This document shows positions 11,231-20,082 of a DNA stretch of 46,115 nucleotides, piece after piece. The stretch is from Tubulinosema ratisbonensis (taxonomy: Eukaryota > Microsporidia > Tubulinosematidae). Position 1 is the first letter of the stretch; the number at the start of each line of letters is the position of its first letter. Location: positions 1 through 46,115 of the forward strand of contig RCSS01000089.1 of the NCBI GenBank assembly GCA_004000155.1. The letters run 5' to 3'. A program made the position numbers and the translations under genes. The notes below the pieces were generated by a model. It was not told the origin of the DNA. It made no database searches and saw only the letters and a list, made by a program, of their open reading frames with translations.

Positions 11231-11404
11231 AATATTATCAAAATGTGAAAGGCTGCAGTATCTTGAACTATATATAACTATGGGAAACATATTTTACCGT
11301 ATGTTTCCGTCGACTAGGTATAAATATTCTTGTAAAGAAGGTATAGCGAAAAGTTCTCTGTGTGGATTTCCCATCCCTAGACAACAAAAAAATATTATCA
11401 AAAT
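11231..11404 (+). repeat. Dispersed A-tailed repeat, copy 3, with 14-bp target duplication
   Basis: The element occupies about 11245-11390 and ends in GACAAC plus an A-run. It is flanked by perfect 14-bp direct repeats AATATTATCAAAAT at 11231-11244 and 11391-11404. Its 5' end starts at GTGAAAGGCTGCAGTATC, inside the longer form, so it is 5'-truncated. It carries the internal hairpin arms GGAAACATA and TATGTTTCC and the 3' block GTGTGGATTTCCCATCCCTAG. It lies about 75 bp upstream of the first paralog gene, where it could influence the promoter. An A-tail, a 14-bp duplication and 5' truncation are the marks of target-primed reverse transcription. Confidence 0.9.
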
Positions 11405-11477
11405 ATTTACATTCTGATAACTAATTGATATCACATAAATATTTAAATATAATTATTTATAAAAAATAATATTTGCA

Positions 11478-13004
11478 ATGTTCAAGTTGATTATAAACAT
11501 TTTAAAATGTTATTGTTCATTAAAAAGGAAACTTGACAATCAAACTGAGGTAATAGAAAATAAAAGGTCTTTATTTGATAATCCAGAAGATGTTGAAGCA
11601 GCAAACATATTAATTAGTTTGGCTATGAGTAACAAAGAGATATGTAAGCCAGATGTATCTCATAGCGAGGTTATCGTTTCTAGTAGTTCTAATCCCAATA
11701 ATATTAACAATATTGGATCAAAAGATACTATAAGAGAAATTGTTATCCAAATTAATTCAGATATTTCACAGACTAAAAAACACACGACAATTAGAAGTAT
11801 CAAAAGCAGAATGATCACAAATATCTTGACAACTAACAAAAATACTTTAGGTGTAAATCCTTCAAAAAGAATCTCCGTTTTATATAATTTTCATATTTGG
11901 CAAAATTTGGATTTTGTAGAGCTAAAAATTGCTTTTCAGATAATTCCTTACTTCAACTTAAACTATTTTTATATCTTCTTTCAAACCAATTCCTTAAGAC
12001 TTACCGATAGTTGTTTGACCCAGAATCTTTGCATTTCTCAAGAAAAAATTGTTCATTTTGTAAGTGATAAGATTTTTAATCCCAAAATTAACTATTTATG
12101 TATCGAAGAAATAAAACAAGAACCTTTTAATTTTGATACCTTTTGTGTATCAAATAATAAAAATTATTTGAGTTTACAAATCGAGATGAGAAAAAAATTT
12201 TATATTTTAAGCAACAAATTTTCAAAAATAGAAACATTTCTGACAATTTTTGTACCTAAAGAAATTAAAAAAAGAAACTTGCCATCTAAAAACAACTATA
12301 TTTTTGAAATGATAAAGGTTCAACTTGACGAATTTCGTAAATTTAAAAATAATCCAATACTTAAATATTTATTTCCAGAAATGGATTTTATATTCAACTT
12401 AGTTGTAAGTTGTAAAAAGGTTTATTTTGGCAAAAGAGTTTTTTATAGTATCATGATAATTCATCTCAAATACTGTTTTTTTAAAAGGATTATTGGGAAA
12501 GAGATTAGAGAAGCTTTTCTCTGTAATGATAGATTGGATCTGTGTAAATGCATTTATTTATCATATTTCATAATAAGCTCTAAGTTCCTTTTACAAACTA
12601 TTATTATTAAAGTGATGTCTAATGATTTTAAAAATTCAGTGAAATATTTTTTAAGCAATTACTTATTATTCTTAGCCGTTAACGATAAGAAAAAATGGTT
12701 GAATTTTAATTCATTCTTTCTTCTAAATGTGTTTGAACTGACAGATTTAGAAATCTTGTGTTCTTTTAAAATTAATATTTTAGATGATGAATCAATATCT
12801 TATCCTAACCAGAACATAGAAATGATTTTTAAAGGTTCTTTACAAAGCCTACAATCTGCTTTTAATTCAAAAACCAATCTTAAAATTTCTATTAAAAGAT
12901 TGTTAGGAGAAGAATTTAAAACGGATAATTTTACATTAGAAAAATTAGAAGATTTTTTTGACCAAAAGACAAAAGAATTATTTTTAAAACAGTTTCCGTT
13001 ATAA
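11478..13004 (+). CDS. Paralog family member A, unknown function
   Basis: This 508-aa protein belongs with the genes at 13880 and 20083 to a family I cannot match to any known one. The N-terminus has a short hydrophobic run (about residues 2-13), then KRK at 16-18, IENKR at 26-30 and an Asp-Val-Glu-Ala-Ala helix-like motif at 38-42. After a variable Ser/Asn-rich linker, conserved blocks follow: YNFHIWQNLDF (136-146), YFNLNYFY (158-165), a LKYLFPEMDFI block (295-305) and IIHLKYCFFKRIIGKEI (327-343). The C-terminus contains FKGSLQSL and LLGEEF. Against member B the conserved blocks stay in the same residue register, so the fold tolerates substitution more than insertion. The hydrophobic N-terminus may be a signal peptide and KRK a nuclear signal; both are inference. 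No CCC motif precedes this ATG. Confidence 0.8.
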   Translation: MFKLIINILKCYCSLKRKLDNQTEVIENKRSLFDNPEDVEAANILISLAMSNKEICKPDVSHSEVIVSSSSNPNNINNIGSKDTIREIVIQINSDISQTKKHTTIRSIKSRMITNILTTNKNTLGVNPSKRISVLYNFHIWQNLDFVELKIAFQIIPYFNLNYFYIFFQTNSLRLTDSCLTQNLCISQEKIVHFVSDKIFNPKINYLCIEEIKQEPFNFDTFCVSNNKNYLSLQIEMRKKFYILSNKFSKIETFLTIFVPKEIKKRNLPSKNNYIFEMIKVQLDEFRKFKNNPILKYLFPEMDFIFNLVVSCKKVYFGKRVFYSIMIIHLKYCFFKRIIGKEIREAFLCNDRLDLCKCIYLSYFIISSKFLLQTIIIKVMSNDFKNSVKYFLSNYLLFLAVNDKKKWLNFNSFFLLNVFELTDLEILCSFKINILDDESISYPNQNIEMIFKGSLQSLQSAFNSKTNLKISIKRLLGEEFKTDNFTLEKLEDFFDQKTKELFLKQFPL

Positions 13005-13876
13005 ATTTTTCGATTTTATAAGATTTTTTTATGGGATTTATTTATAATTTGATTTCTAATGTTAAATATAGTATTCTACATAAAGTTGGAATTTTTGATC
13101 AGGGCTAAAATAATCATAAAATAAAACAGATTTTAAAAATAAGGTATTATGTTTAAACACAAATAAAAATTAAAATACTTTATTTTATGACCACGAGTCG
13201 TTATAATTCAACCTTTAAAAATAAAATTTTTAATATGATTATCATTTCGTTTATTAAAAATGTCTTATAGTAATAACATTTTTTTGCTATTTTGTTTTAA
13301 TTAAATTTTAAATATTTTTCCTTTTTAATACGTAATAATGCTCTAATCTATAATGATTTAATGGCAAGTAAATTCTCAAAACAGGCTTTATTTTGTTGCG
13401 TTATATTCATAAATCAGATTATTTTTAAACTGATGTTAGAACAGCTTGGGCCGGTTATTTATTGTAATTTTAAACTTAAAATCTTATTTTGCAAGACGTA
13501 ATATTTTAATGCCAATCAATATTTCGAATTTTTAGAAAAATTAGCTTAAAATATTTAAGTTTTGAATTTTTTTTCGCATTGCTTTTTTACAAAATGACTC
13601 TAAAATACGTTTAAAAAACTTAGCAACAAACAATTTGAATATTATTAATTTACTTGTAAATAAATCAAAAAGCAACAAATTGTTTAGAATAAAACTTAAT
13701 GAAATATAAACATTATTTAGTAAAAAAAAACTTGATTATAATTCTTTTTAAATTAAGTTTTTTAATTTCTATAACAAATTTAATCGTCAAATTTATTTAT
13801 TCATTTGATAGCAAATATTTTTATCAAAAAATAATTTATTTAAAAAATAAAAAATTTTATCGGGTTTAAAGATTAA
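13005..13876. other. Spacer between paralogs A and B
   Basis: There is no gene. The segment at 13110-13127 (ATAATCATAAAATAAAAC) matches 15451-15468 downstream of member B at 17 of 18 positions, which suggests that the duplicated unit included 3' flanking DNA. Confidence 0.5.
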
Positions 13877-13879
13877 CCC
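13877..13879 (+). promoter_or_regulatory. CCC motif abutting a start codon
   Basis: AACCC directly precedes the ATG at 13880. This matches the microsporidian CCC-type start signal and fixes the start of member B. Confidence 0.6.
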
Positions 13880-15403
13880 ATGAATTATTTTACATTGTAT
13901 ATACAGCTATATTGTAGTTCAATAAAAAGAAAAGGCAATGATTTTGCAGAGAAAATAGAAAACAAGAGGAAATATATACATGATTTTAGAGATATTGAAG
14001 CGGCAAAAACAATGATGATTTTAGCGGCAAGTCAAAATAAACCCTCATGTACAACAAAGACACTGGAAATACAAGATAAAGGTTTTAATGACAACAATGT
14101 AGAAAGACCTAAAGTTTTCTATGTAACATCAACTAATCGAACAAATAACCTCGAAGAAATTTCATCTATAGTTAATCCGGTTGAATTGATAATTTTACCT
14201 GACTCCTCTCAAAATTATGTCGCAGAAAATACAAACCAAACAATGAGTTATAAAGTCCAACACCAGGCCACAACTCCAGTGATATATAATTTTCATATCT
14301 GGGAAAATTTAGATTTTAACGAATTAGAAAAAAATTTTCAATCTAAATCATATTTTAATCTAAATTACTTTTATACATATTTTTACAAAATACAATTGCA
14401 AATTACAGAAAAATGTTTAGAAGAAAAACTTTATTTAAACATAGAACAAATTCATCAATTAATAAATGATAAAATATATAATCCAAATGTAGAATATTTC
14501 AATATTGAAAAGTTAGATTTGAATTTTACTAACTTTGAAACATTGATTTCTAAAACCGAGAAGAATTATAATTCTTTACAAATTGAAATAATGAAAGTAT
14601 TTATCGATTTGTTCGGACATGGGAGTAAAATTCGTCGTTTTTTGTTTGTTTATGTCTCACCTGATCTAAAATCAAAGTCTGTCTCCCAGAAAGATCAATA
14701 TCTAGTTAAAGCTTTAAAAGAAACATTTGAAAATTATTTCAAGTTTGAAAAAAATCCTGCATTAAAAATTTTTTTTCCTGAATTTGAAATTATAATGGAA
14801 TCTTTTTATGATAAAAGTGGGGTTTATTTTCCTAAAAGATTATTTTATTGTGTAATGGTAATTCATTTAAAATATTGCTTTTTCAAAAAGATTATTGGCA
14901 ATGAAATTAAAGATGAATTATCCAAAAACAAGACAATTAATTTACTAAATTGCAAATATCTAACGTATTTTTTATTGAGTTCTAAGTTCATGATACAAAC
15001 ATTGTTTTTAAATAATTTCATTATTCATGCCTATATCAGAAAATACATTTTTGGCAATTACTTACTCTTTTTAAAAACAAATGATAAAAACAATCTGCTT
15101 AACTTTGACAGTTTTTATATTTTAAATATTTTCCAAATAAATTTTTCAAATTTTAAATATTATTGTAATCTCATGTCTTTAAAAACTGAATTTGAAAATA
15201 TTCCTAAGAAAACTATGAGCATTACCATAAATGGATCTTTAGATGAATTGAATCAATTTTTTGATGAAGAAAACAATATAAGAATTTTGTTAGAAAGAAT
15301 ATTAGGCAATGAATTTACTCATAGTTCAGATTTAACCTTAGGACAATTGAGGGAAATTTTCAATGATAGTTTAAATAAACTACTATTGAAAGAATTTACA
15401 TAA
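13880..15403 (+). CDS. Paralog family member B, unknown function
   Basis: This 507-aa protein is a tandem paralog of the gene 0.9 kb upstream. It shares the same order of blocks: a hydrophobic N-terminus (about residues 3-13), IKRK at 15-18, IENKR at 26-30, DIEAAKTMMILAAS at 38-51, YNFHIWENLDFNELE (136-150), YFNLNYFY (158-165), KFEKNPALKIFFPEFEII (288-305) and a FPKRLFY-to-HLKYCFFKKIIGNEI block (317-343). HLKYCFFK is identical in all three members. The C-terminus repeats the INGSLDEL and ILGNEF pattern of member A. Many hydrophobic and aromatic residues in the second half suggest a compact helical core rather than membrane spans. No catalytic motif is recognisable. Members A and B are close in sequence and adjacent, which fits a local duplication. 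Confidence 0.82.
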   Translation: MNYFTLYIQLYCSSIKRKGNDFAEKIENKRKYIHDFRDIEAAKTMMILAASQNKPSCTTKTLEIQDKGFNDNNVERPKVFYVTSTNRTNNLEEISSIVNPVELIILPDSSQNYVAENTNQTMSYKVQHQATTPVIYNFHIWENLDFNELEKNFQSKSYFNLNYFYTYFYKIQLQITEKCLEEKLYLNIEQIHQLINDKIYNPNVEYFNIEKLDLNFTNFETLISKTEKNYNSLQIEIMKVFIDLFGHGSKIRRFLFVYVSPDLKSKSVSQKDQYLVKALKETFENYFKFEKNPALKIFFPEFEIIMESFYDKSGVYFPKRLFYCVMVIHLKYCFFKKIIGNEIKDELSKNKTINLLNCKYLTYFLLSSKFMIQTLFLNNFIIHAYIRKYIFGNYLLFLKTNDKNNLLNFDSFYILNIFQINFSNFKYYCNLMSLKTEFENIPKKTMSITINGSLDELNQFFDEENNIRILLERILGNEFTHSSDLTLGQLREIFNDSLNKLLLKEFT

Positions 15404-16071
15404 ATAAAAATATTTGAGCTGACTTTTTAACAAATTTTTAAAATGCATTTATAATCATAAAATGAAACTTAGACTTTTAGGGATATTAAAATACACATAA
15501 AATGATGTTTTTAAGCATAAGGGAAGAATCAAAATTTTTAACATAGAATCACTTTATAACAAATTTCTGTTAAATAATACAAAAAATCTTTAATCAGCTG
15601 AATGAAAAGCATAAAGATGGTTTTTGAACATAAAATTAGTCTTTTTACAAACGTATTACATGAAGGATGTGAAAGAGTTGTGGTAAAAAATGTAAATTTA
15701 ACGTTGCCTGTTATTTTTTTGGAACTTTCTTTAACAGAAAAATAAGCTAGTAGAGGAGGTCATAACAATTAAATATGTTTATTTTGGGCTGGTTTTAATT
15801 AATAACGATAGTGTAAAAAGGGGGTTGTAGGAATAATGACGCTTTTTCTTGTAAATTAAAAACAATCTTTTTTCTTTTAAATTTTTTAAGCTAGTTTTGC
15901 TCCATAAAAATTTAATATTGAATTATTAAAGAAACCTTTTTACTCATATAAAAGATTATATGTTTAATTTCTTTAATAATAAACTAACATTCTTTATTGT
16001 CGTTGCATAAGCAGAAATTGTATCGTTAGAATATTTAAAAAATAATTTTAAAGTAATAAATGAACTTATAC
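15404..16071. other. Spacer with nested inverted repeat
   Basis: There is no gene. Arms 15922-15934 (ATTATTAAAGAAA) and 15968-15980 (TTTCTTTAATAAT) are perfect reverse complements. Between them lies a second small hairpin, CATATAA-aaga-TTATATG. The whole could be a structured transcript or the remnant of a palindromic mobile element. Confidence 0.5.
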
Positions 16072-16142
16072 ATGATCATGTGATATAGATCTTCGTATGG
16101 ATTTCTTATCCCTAGGCAACAAAAAAAATGACCATGTGATAT
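16072..16142 (+). repeat. Dispersed A-tailed repeat, copy 4: minimal insertion with 15-bp target duplication
   Basis: Only about 41 bp of the element is present (16087-16127): AGATCTTCGTATGGATTTCT, then TATCCCTAGGCAAC and an A-run. It is flanked by 15-bp direct repeats, ATGATCATGTGATAT (16072-16086) and ATGACCATGTGATAT (16128-16142), with one mismatch. This is a severely 5'-truncated retroposed copy and defines the minimal 3' end shared by all copies. Confidence 0.88.
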
Positions 16143-16559
16143 TTCACTAGAAGCACACAGGATCGCTGCTATATTAAAAATAAGATGTAAAATAAATTCA
16201 TTAAATGGTTCTGTTTTTGGGAATGTAACTAGAATTACAACCAGGCAAGGAGATGAAGCAATGATTTAATTTTTAAAATATAAATCACTAGTATTTCGAT
16301 ACAATGTTTAAAGACAAAGAGATAATTTGAATAAACGTCAAAAATAACCCCTATACTCTTCGAACTTTAAATTTAACCCAAAAAAATTTTAAAACAAATG
16401 CAAATAATTTTAAATAGAATATTCTCATTCATGGATTAACTTAATTTAGCCAGAAAATAATCAAATTTTATACTCAAAAGACCCTAAAAACCCTCAACCC
16501 GACACTTTAATACAAGATAGTAAAGTTTTTGTAGTGTTTTTGACGGAAAGCTTTTTTTT

Positions 16560-17280
16560 AAAAAAGAACATATATGCAGTATATGTAACAAAGTTTTTAA
16601 ATTACTAAACCATATTCCATCTATAGATAAAATGCCATGAGAGGTTTGAAATCATCTTGATACTGATATAATATCAAGCATTTGCGAAAAAATTGTTTTT
16701 TGTGGTTTTAATGTTATACTGACCGTATTTAAAGAATAATAATAAAGTATTCACCAAGGCAGCATATTTTCACTATAAAATTGCACTCTGATACTTTGTA
16801 CAACTATATAAACGTTTTAAAGGGGTTAAAAACAAAATACCCATAGTTCACTTTAGTCATTCTAAATCAGTAGATTTAAAAAAGTGCAAAAAGAAGAGAT
16901 TATTCTAAATTATAAGGTCAAAGGTAAAAGAAGCTGTTTTATGATTCAGAACAGATTTCTTATTATTGTAAAAATCTAAAATAACATTAAAAGAGCATTA
17001 ACCATTACTATTGCAAATTAAAAAAGGAATATAATATCAATTATTTGCAATCAAGTAGCCATAATCATCAATATTTGGACAGATGAACATAAGTTATATG
17101 TCAATTTAGATGATTATAACTAATATTACATATCTGTCTGCCATAGATATTATTTCTTAACAAGAGAAATGGAATCAAACACAGTCAATTAAATCATTCT
17201 ATAAAAAACTTTAGTCAGAAATTATGCACATAAAAAGAACCTTTATCGAAAAGAGACAACATTTTAACAATGAATTTCGT
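16560..17280 (+). pseudogene. hAT-like transposase fossil
   Basis: No intact frame exists, but one phase shows two telling segments. At about 16575-16610 it reads CSICNKVFK, a Cys-x2-Cys start like a BED zinc finger, followed by HLDTD after two stops. At about 17064-17180 it reads IINIWTDEHKLYVNLDDYN, a stop, then YYISVCHRYYFLTREME. This resembles the hAT transposase block (D/N-x-W-T-D ... Y-x-x-I-x-x-H-Y). Several stops and probable frameshifts show it is dead. The assignment rests on motif resemblance only; the region between the two segments is too eroded to read. Confidence 0.4.
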
Positions 17281-17967
17281 AATTATTCTAATAACAGAGC
17301 AGATTGTTTAAATGCAATTATCAATATTATTAAAATTGAATTTTAAATTGTATTATTGAAATTCTATTGTCAATCCTCAATAAAATATACATTATAAACT
17401 AATTGTGATTCTGGATACAATTAAACATTATTTTTTTTTGCTGTGTTGATTAATTTATTTTAATTTTGCTTTTTTTAATTAATTTATTTAGTTTACCAAC
17501 CTTTAAATTATATTTAAAACTTAGCGATAAATTTTAATATTTTAAAAGATTTTTACAAAAAAAATGTATAATAAAATTTTCTTCTTGTTCTTTAGCATAT
17601 TACTTTAGTATTTTAGACGGCGTAATATCTGTTAGGCTTAACTTGTTCATAAATTCAAAAATCTAAACAACACAGACTAGAAAATCAATTTTCTTATTTT
17701 AAAAATTTTTATTGAAAAAAATTAATTGCCATTTTCTACTTCATTAAACATAAAACACTTTTTTCTGTAATTTACTTTCACTTTCTTTGTACCATTTTTT
17801 CTAACAACTTAACTTTTAGCAGTTCTTTTTTCTTATTTCTAAATTAAAAAATTTATTAATTTATTGTTTAAAAGGGTAAATTCGTAGTAAAAACTTAAAT
17901 ATTTTCTTATTTTCTTAAATTAAATTCTACTTAAAAAATATTTAATTGAAAAAAATTTTTAAAAACA
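17281..17967. other. Gene-free AT-rich spacer
   Basis: I see no gene or clear signal. Low-complexity AT sequence leads into the ATG at 17968. Confidence 0.4.
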
Positions 17968-18597
17968 ATGTTCCCTCTTTTTTTAACATTTTTAGTTTTT
18001 GCATGGCAATCAGAAATAGAAGAAAAAAATATTTGTTCGTCAGACAAAACAAACAATCAATTAAATGATCCTCAACAAAAAACTTATACTTACAGATGTT
18101 TTGCAAAATATAAACATAATGATACAAACCAAGAAAATTTGGTTTTTGCTTTTACTTTGAATAAATTTAACGATGAAGAAAACCAAATCTGTGACCACTT
18201 TACAAGATTTCAAAAGGAATTATTTGACTTTACAGTTATTAAATTTATTAACAATGTACAAAACTTGACTAAGAATCTTACTTTTTCTAATAAAGAACTC
18301 AATGACGTTATTATTAAAAATCTAGAAATTACGAAATCTTTTATTGAAGTAGAAAATGATTATAGAACAAATGGTAAATATGATTTATTAGTTTGTTAAA
18401 ATGGATATATTATTTTTACGGTTAAAAAAAATAATGTTCTTGAGTTTTTGGTAGAAAATATTAGCAAAGGAAAAATTAATGAAATCGACATAAATACATA
18501 CATCGAAGAACTTTATCCAGAAAATGTTTATAAAAATGTTGAAAGTTTAGGAATTGAAGATGGTTCGTTTTTTCGTATAACTGCGTCAATAAATTAA
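17968..18597 (+). pseudogene. Secreted protein gene split by an in-frame TAA
   Basis: The ATG at 17968 opens 143 codons to a TAA at 18397-18399. The same frame then stays open for 65 more codons, to a TAA at 18595-18597, with composition matching the first part (it contains NNVLEFLVENISKGKINEID and ends DGSFFRITASIN). No shift is needed, so one stop codon separates the halves. The product would be 209 positions with a signal peptide (hydrophobic residues about 2-13), three upstream cysteines and N-x-T/S sites. The start of a second, shorter protein is not evident. It may be a young pseudogene, a base error or a readthrough stop. I recognise no family; the N-terminus implies secretion. Confidence 0.6.
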
Positions 18598-20075
18598 GTA
18601 AAAGGGTTGATTTAATTTTTTATTTTAAAGATGTTTATGATATGGCTTTTTTATAAATTGTGAGGTTTTAACATTTTCTAAAAAATTATTAAATTTATTC
18701 TTAGTTTATGAATAAACTAGAACATATTAAGGTTCAAAGTCTAATTTTTATTTATAATCAATAAACGATAATAAATTATTGCCAGAAACTAAAATTAATA
18801 AAACTTTCTTTTTTTAAAATAATGTAATTAGCAGGGCCATAAGCTTTCTACTTTAGCTTTTTTTAATAAAAGAAATTTAGATTTCTTGGTTAAATAAAAG
18901 AATTAACAAAGATTCATTTTAATTCTGACTTTTATGTGTAAACCTTACAGAATCATATCTATTATGTTAATATCATTGAAAATTTATAAAATTAACTTAT
19001 TATTTAACAAAAACACAAAGTTTAATAAATACAATTTTTTGGCATTTTACAAAATCCTCTTTAGCCACAAAAAGTGTTATTTTATGTAAAAATAATTTGT
19101 AAGCTAATGACTTTTGTTATTTTTTTAGATTTTTGTGTTAATTGCTGTCTGTTTCTTTGTTTGAATAATTTATAGTCTTTTCGATACGTCTTATTTTATT
19201 CAAGCTTCGTACCTTTATACCTGCTGTAATGTATCTATGTATTAGGGAGTATTGCGTAAGGGCACTTATAATTAGATTTTTAATTTATTTATCTTTATCA
19301 TATTTTTAGAAAAATCACCATTTTAAAGAATGCGCAATTTATGCTTCTAAAAAAAAGGCTATCATTTTTCGGAATTCTTCTTTATCCTAATAGCTTGAAA
19401 TGAAAACCTGACTATTTTTGCAAAGCCTGTCCCTCATGACATCACACAGCAATCTTGCATTACAAAAAGAGATATACAGAATAGAAAATAAAATAAAAAC
19501 ATCTTTTTTTGTGTATTAAAACAACTTTGTTTAAAATAATGAGCTTGTTTAAGAATCAGGGAATTTAGAAGATTTTTGCATTTCTATATGAAAAATGTGA
19601 AATTCGGTCACAATTTTATATATTTCTTTAATAATTTGTATACTTAATGTTTGCATATCAAAATATATTAAAATTTGTTATAAAAATAAAATCTAAATAT
19701 AGAATTGAGCATCAAATTTTTTTTTCTAAACAATATGATAAACACAAATTGTACTTAAGTTTATACTTTTTTAATGCCTAAATATATCATTAAATATGCT
19801 ACCAAACTTATAAATACATGTTACGTGTAGGTCAAAGCATATTTTTTACGAAAAGATCATCAATGTTTTCTACCAAAAAATAATTGTTTAATAAGTAATT
19901 TTTTATTTTTTTGGATTCGATTTCTCTATTTCTTCAGTCTTTTATCATTTTTAAGGATAAAATATCTATTCTTATAAAATTATATTTCAGTTTTATACAC
20001 ATTAATATTCTTAAGAAAATATCTTTCTTATACAAAATCATCTATTATCTTGTTTTATCATGTATCAAAATTTAA
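18598..20075. other. Gene-free stretch with faint minus-strand coding traces
   Basis: There is no intact gene. On the minus strand, 19515-19390 is open for 42 codons with unusually GC-rich, coding-like content (it includes LLCDVMRDRLCKNSQVF). The frame then continues past a TAG to a stop at 19339. Further minus-strand segments down to about 19100 read similarly in shifting frames. They may be an eroded gene; the family is not recognised and chance is possible. Confidence 0.3.
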
Positions 20076-20078
20076 CCC
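20076..20078 (+). promoter_or_regulatory. CCC motif upstream of a start codon
   Basis: AACCC lies 4 bp before the ATG at 20083. The open frame extends further upstream through a TTG, but this motif supports 20083 as the true start. Confidence 0.55.
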
Positions 20079-20082
20079 TAAA

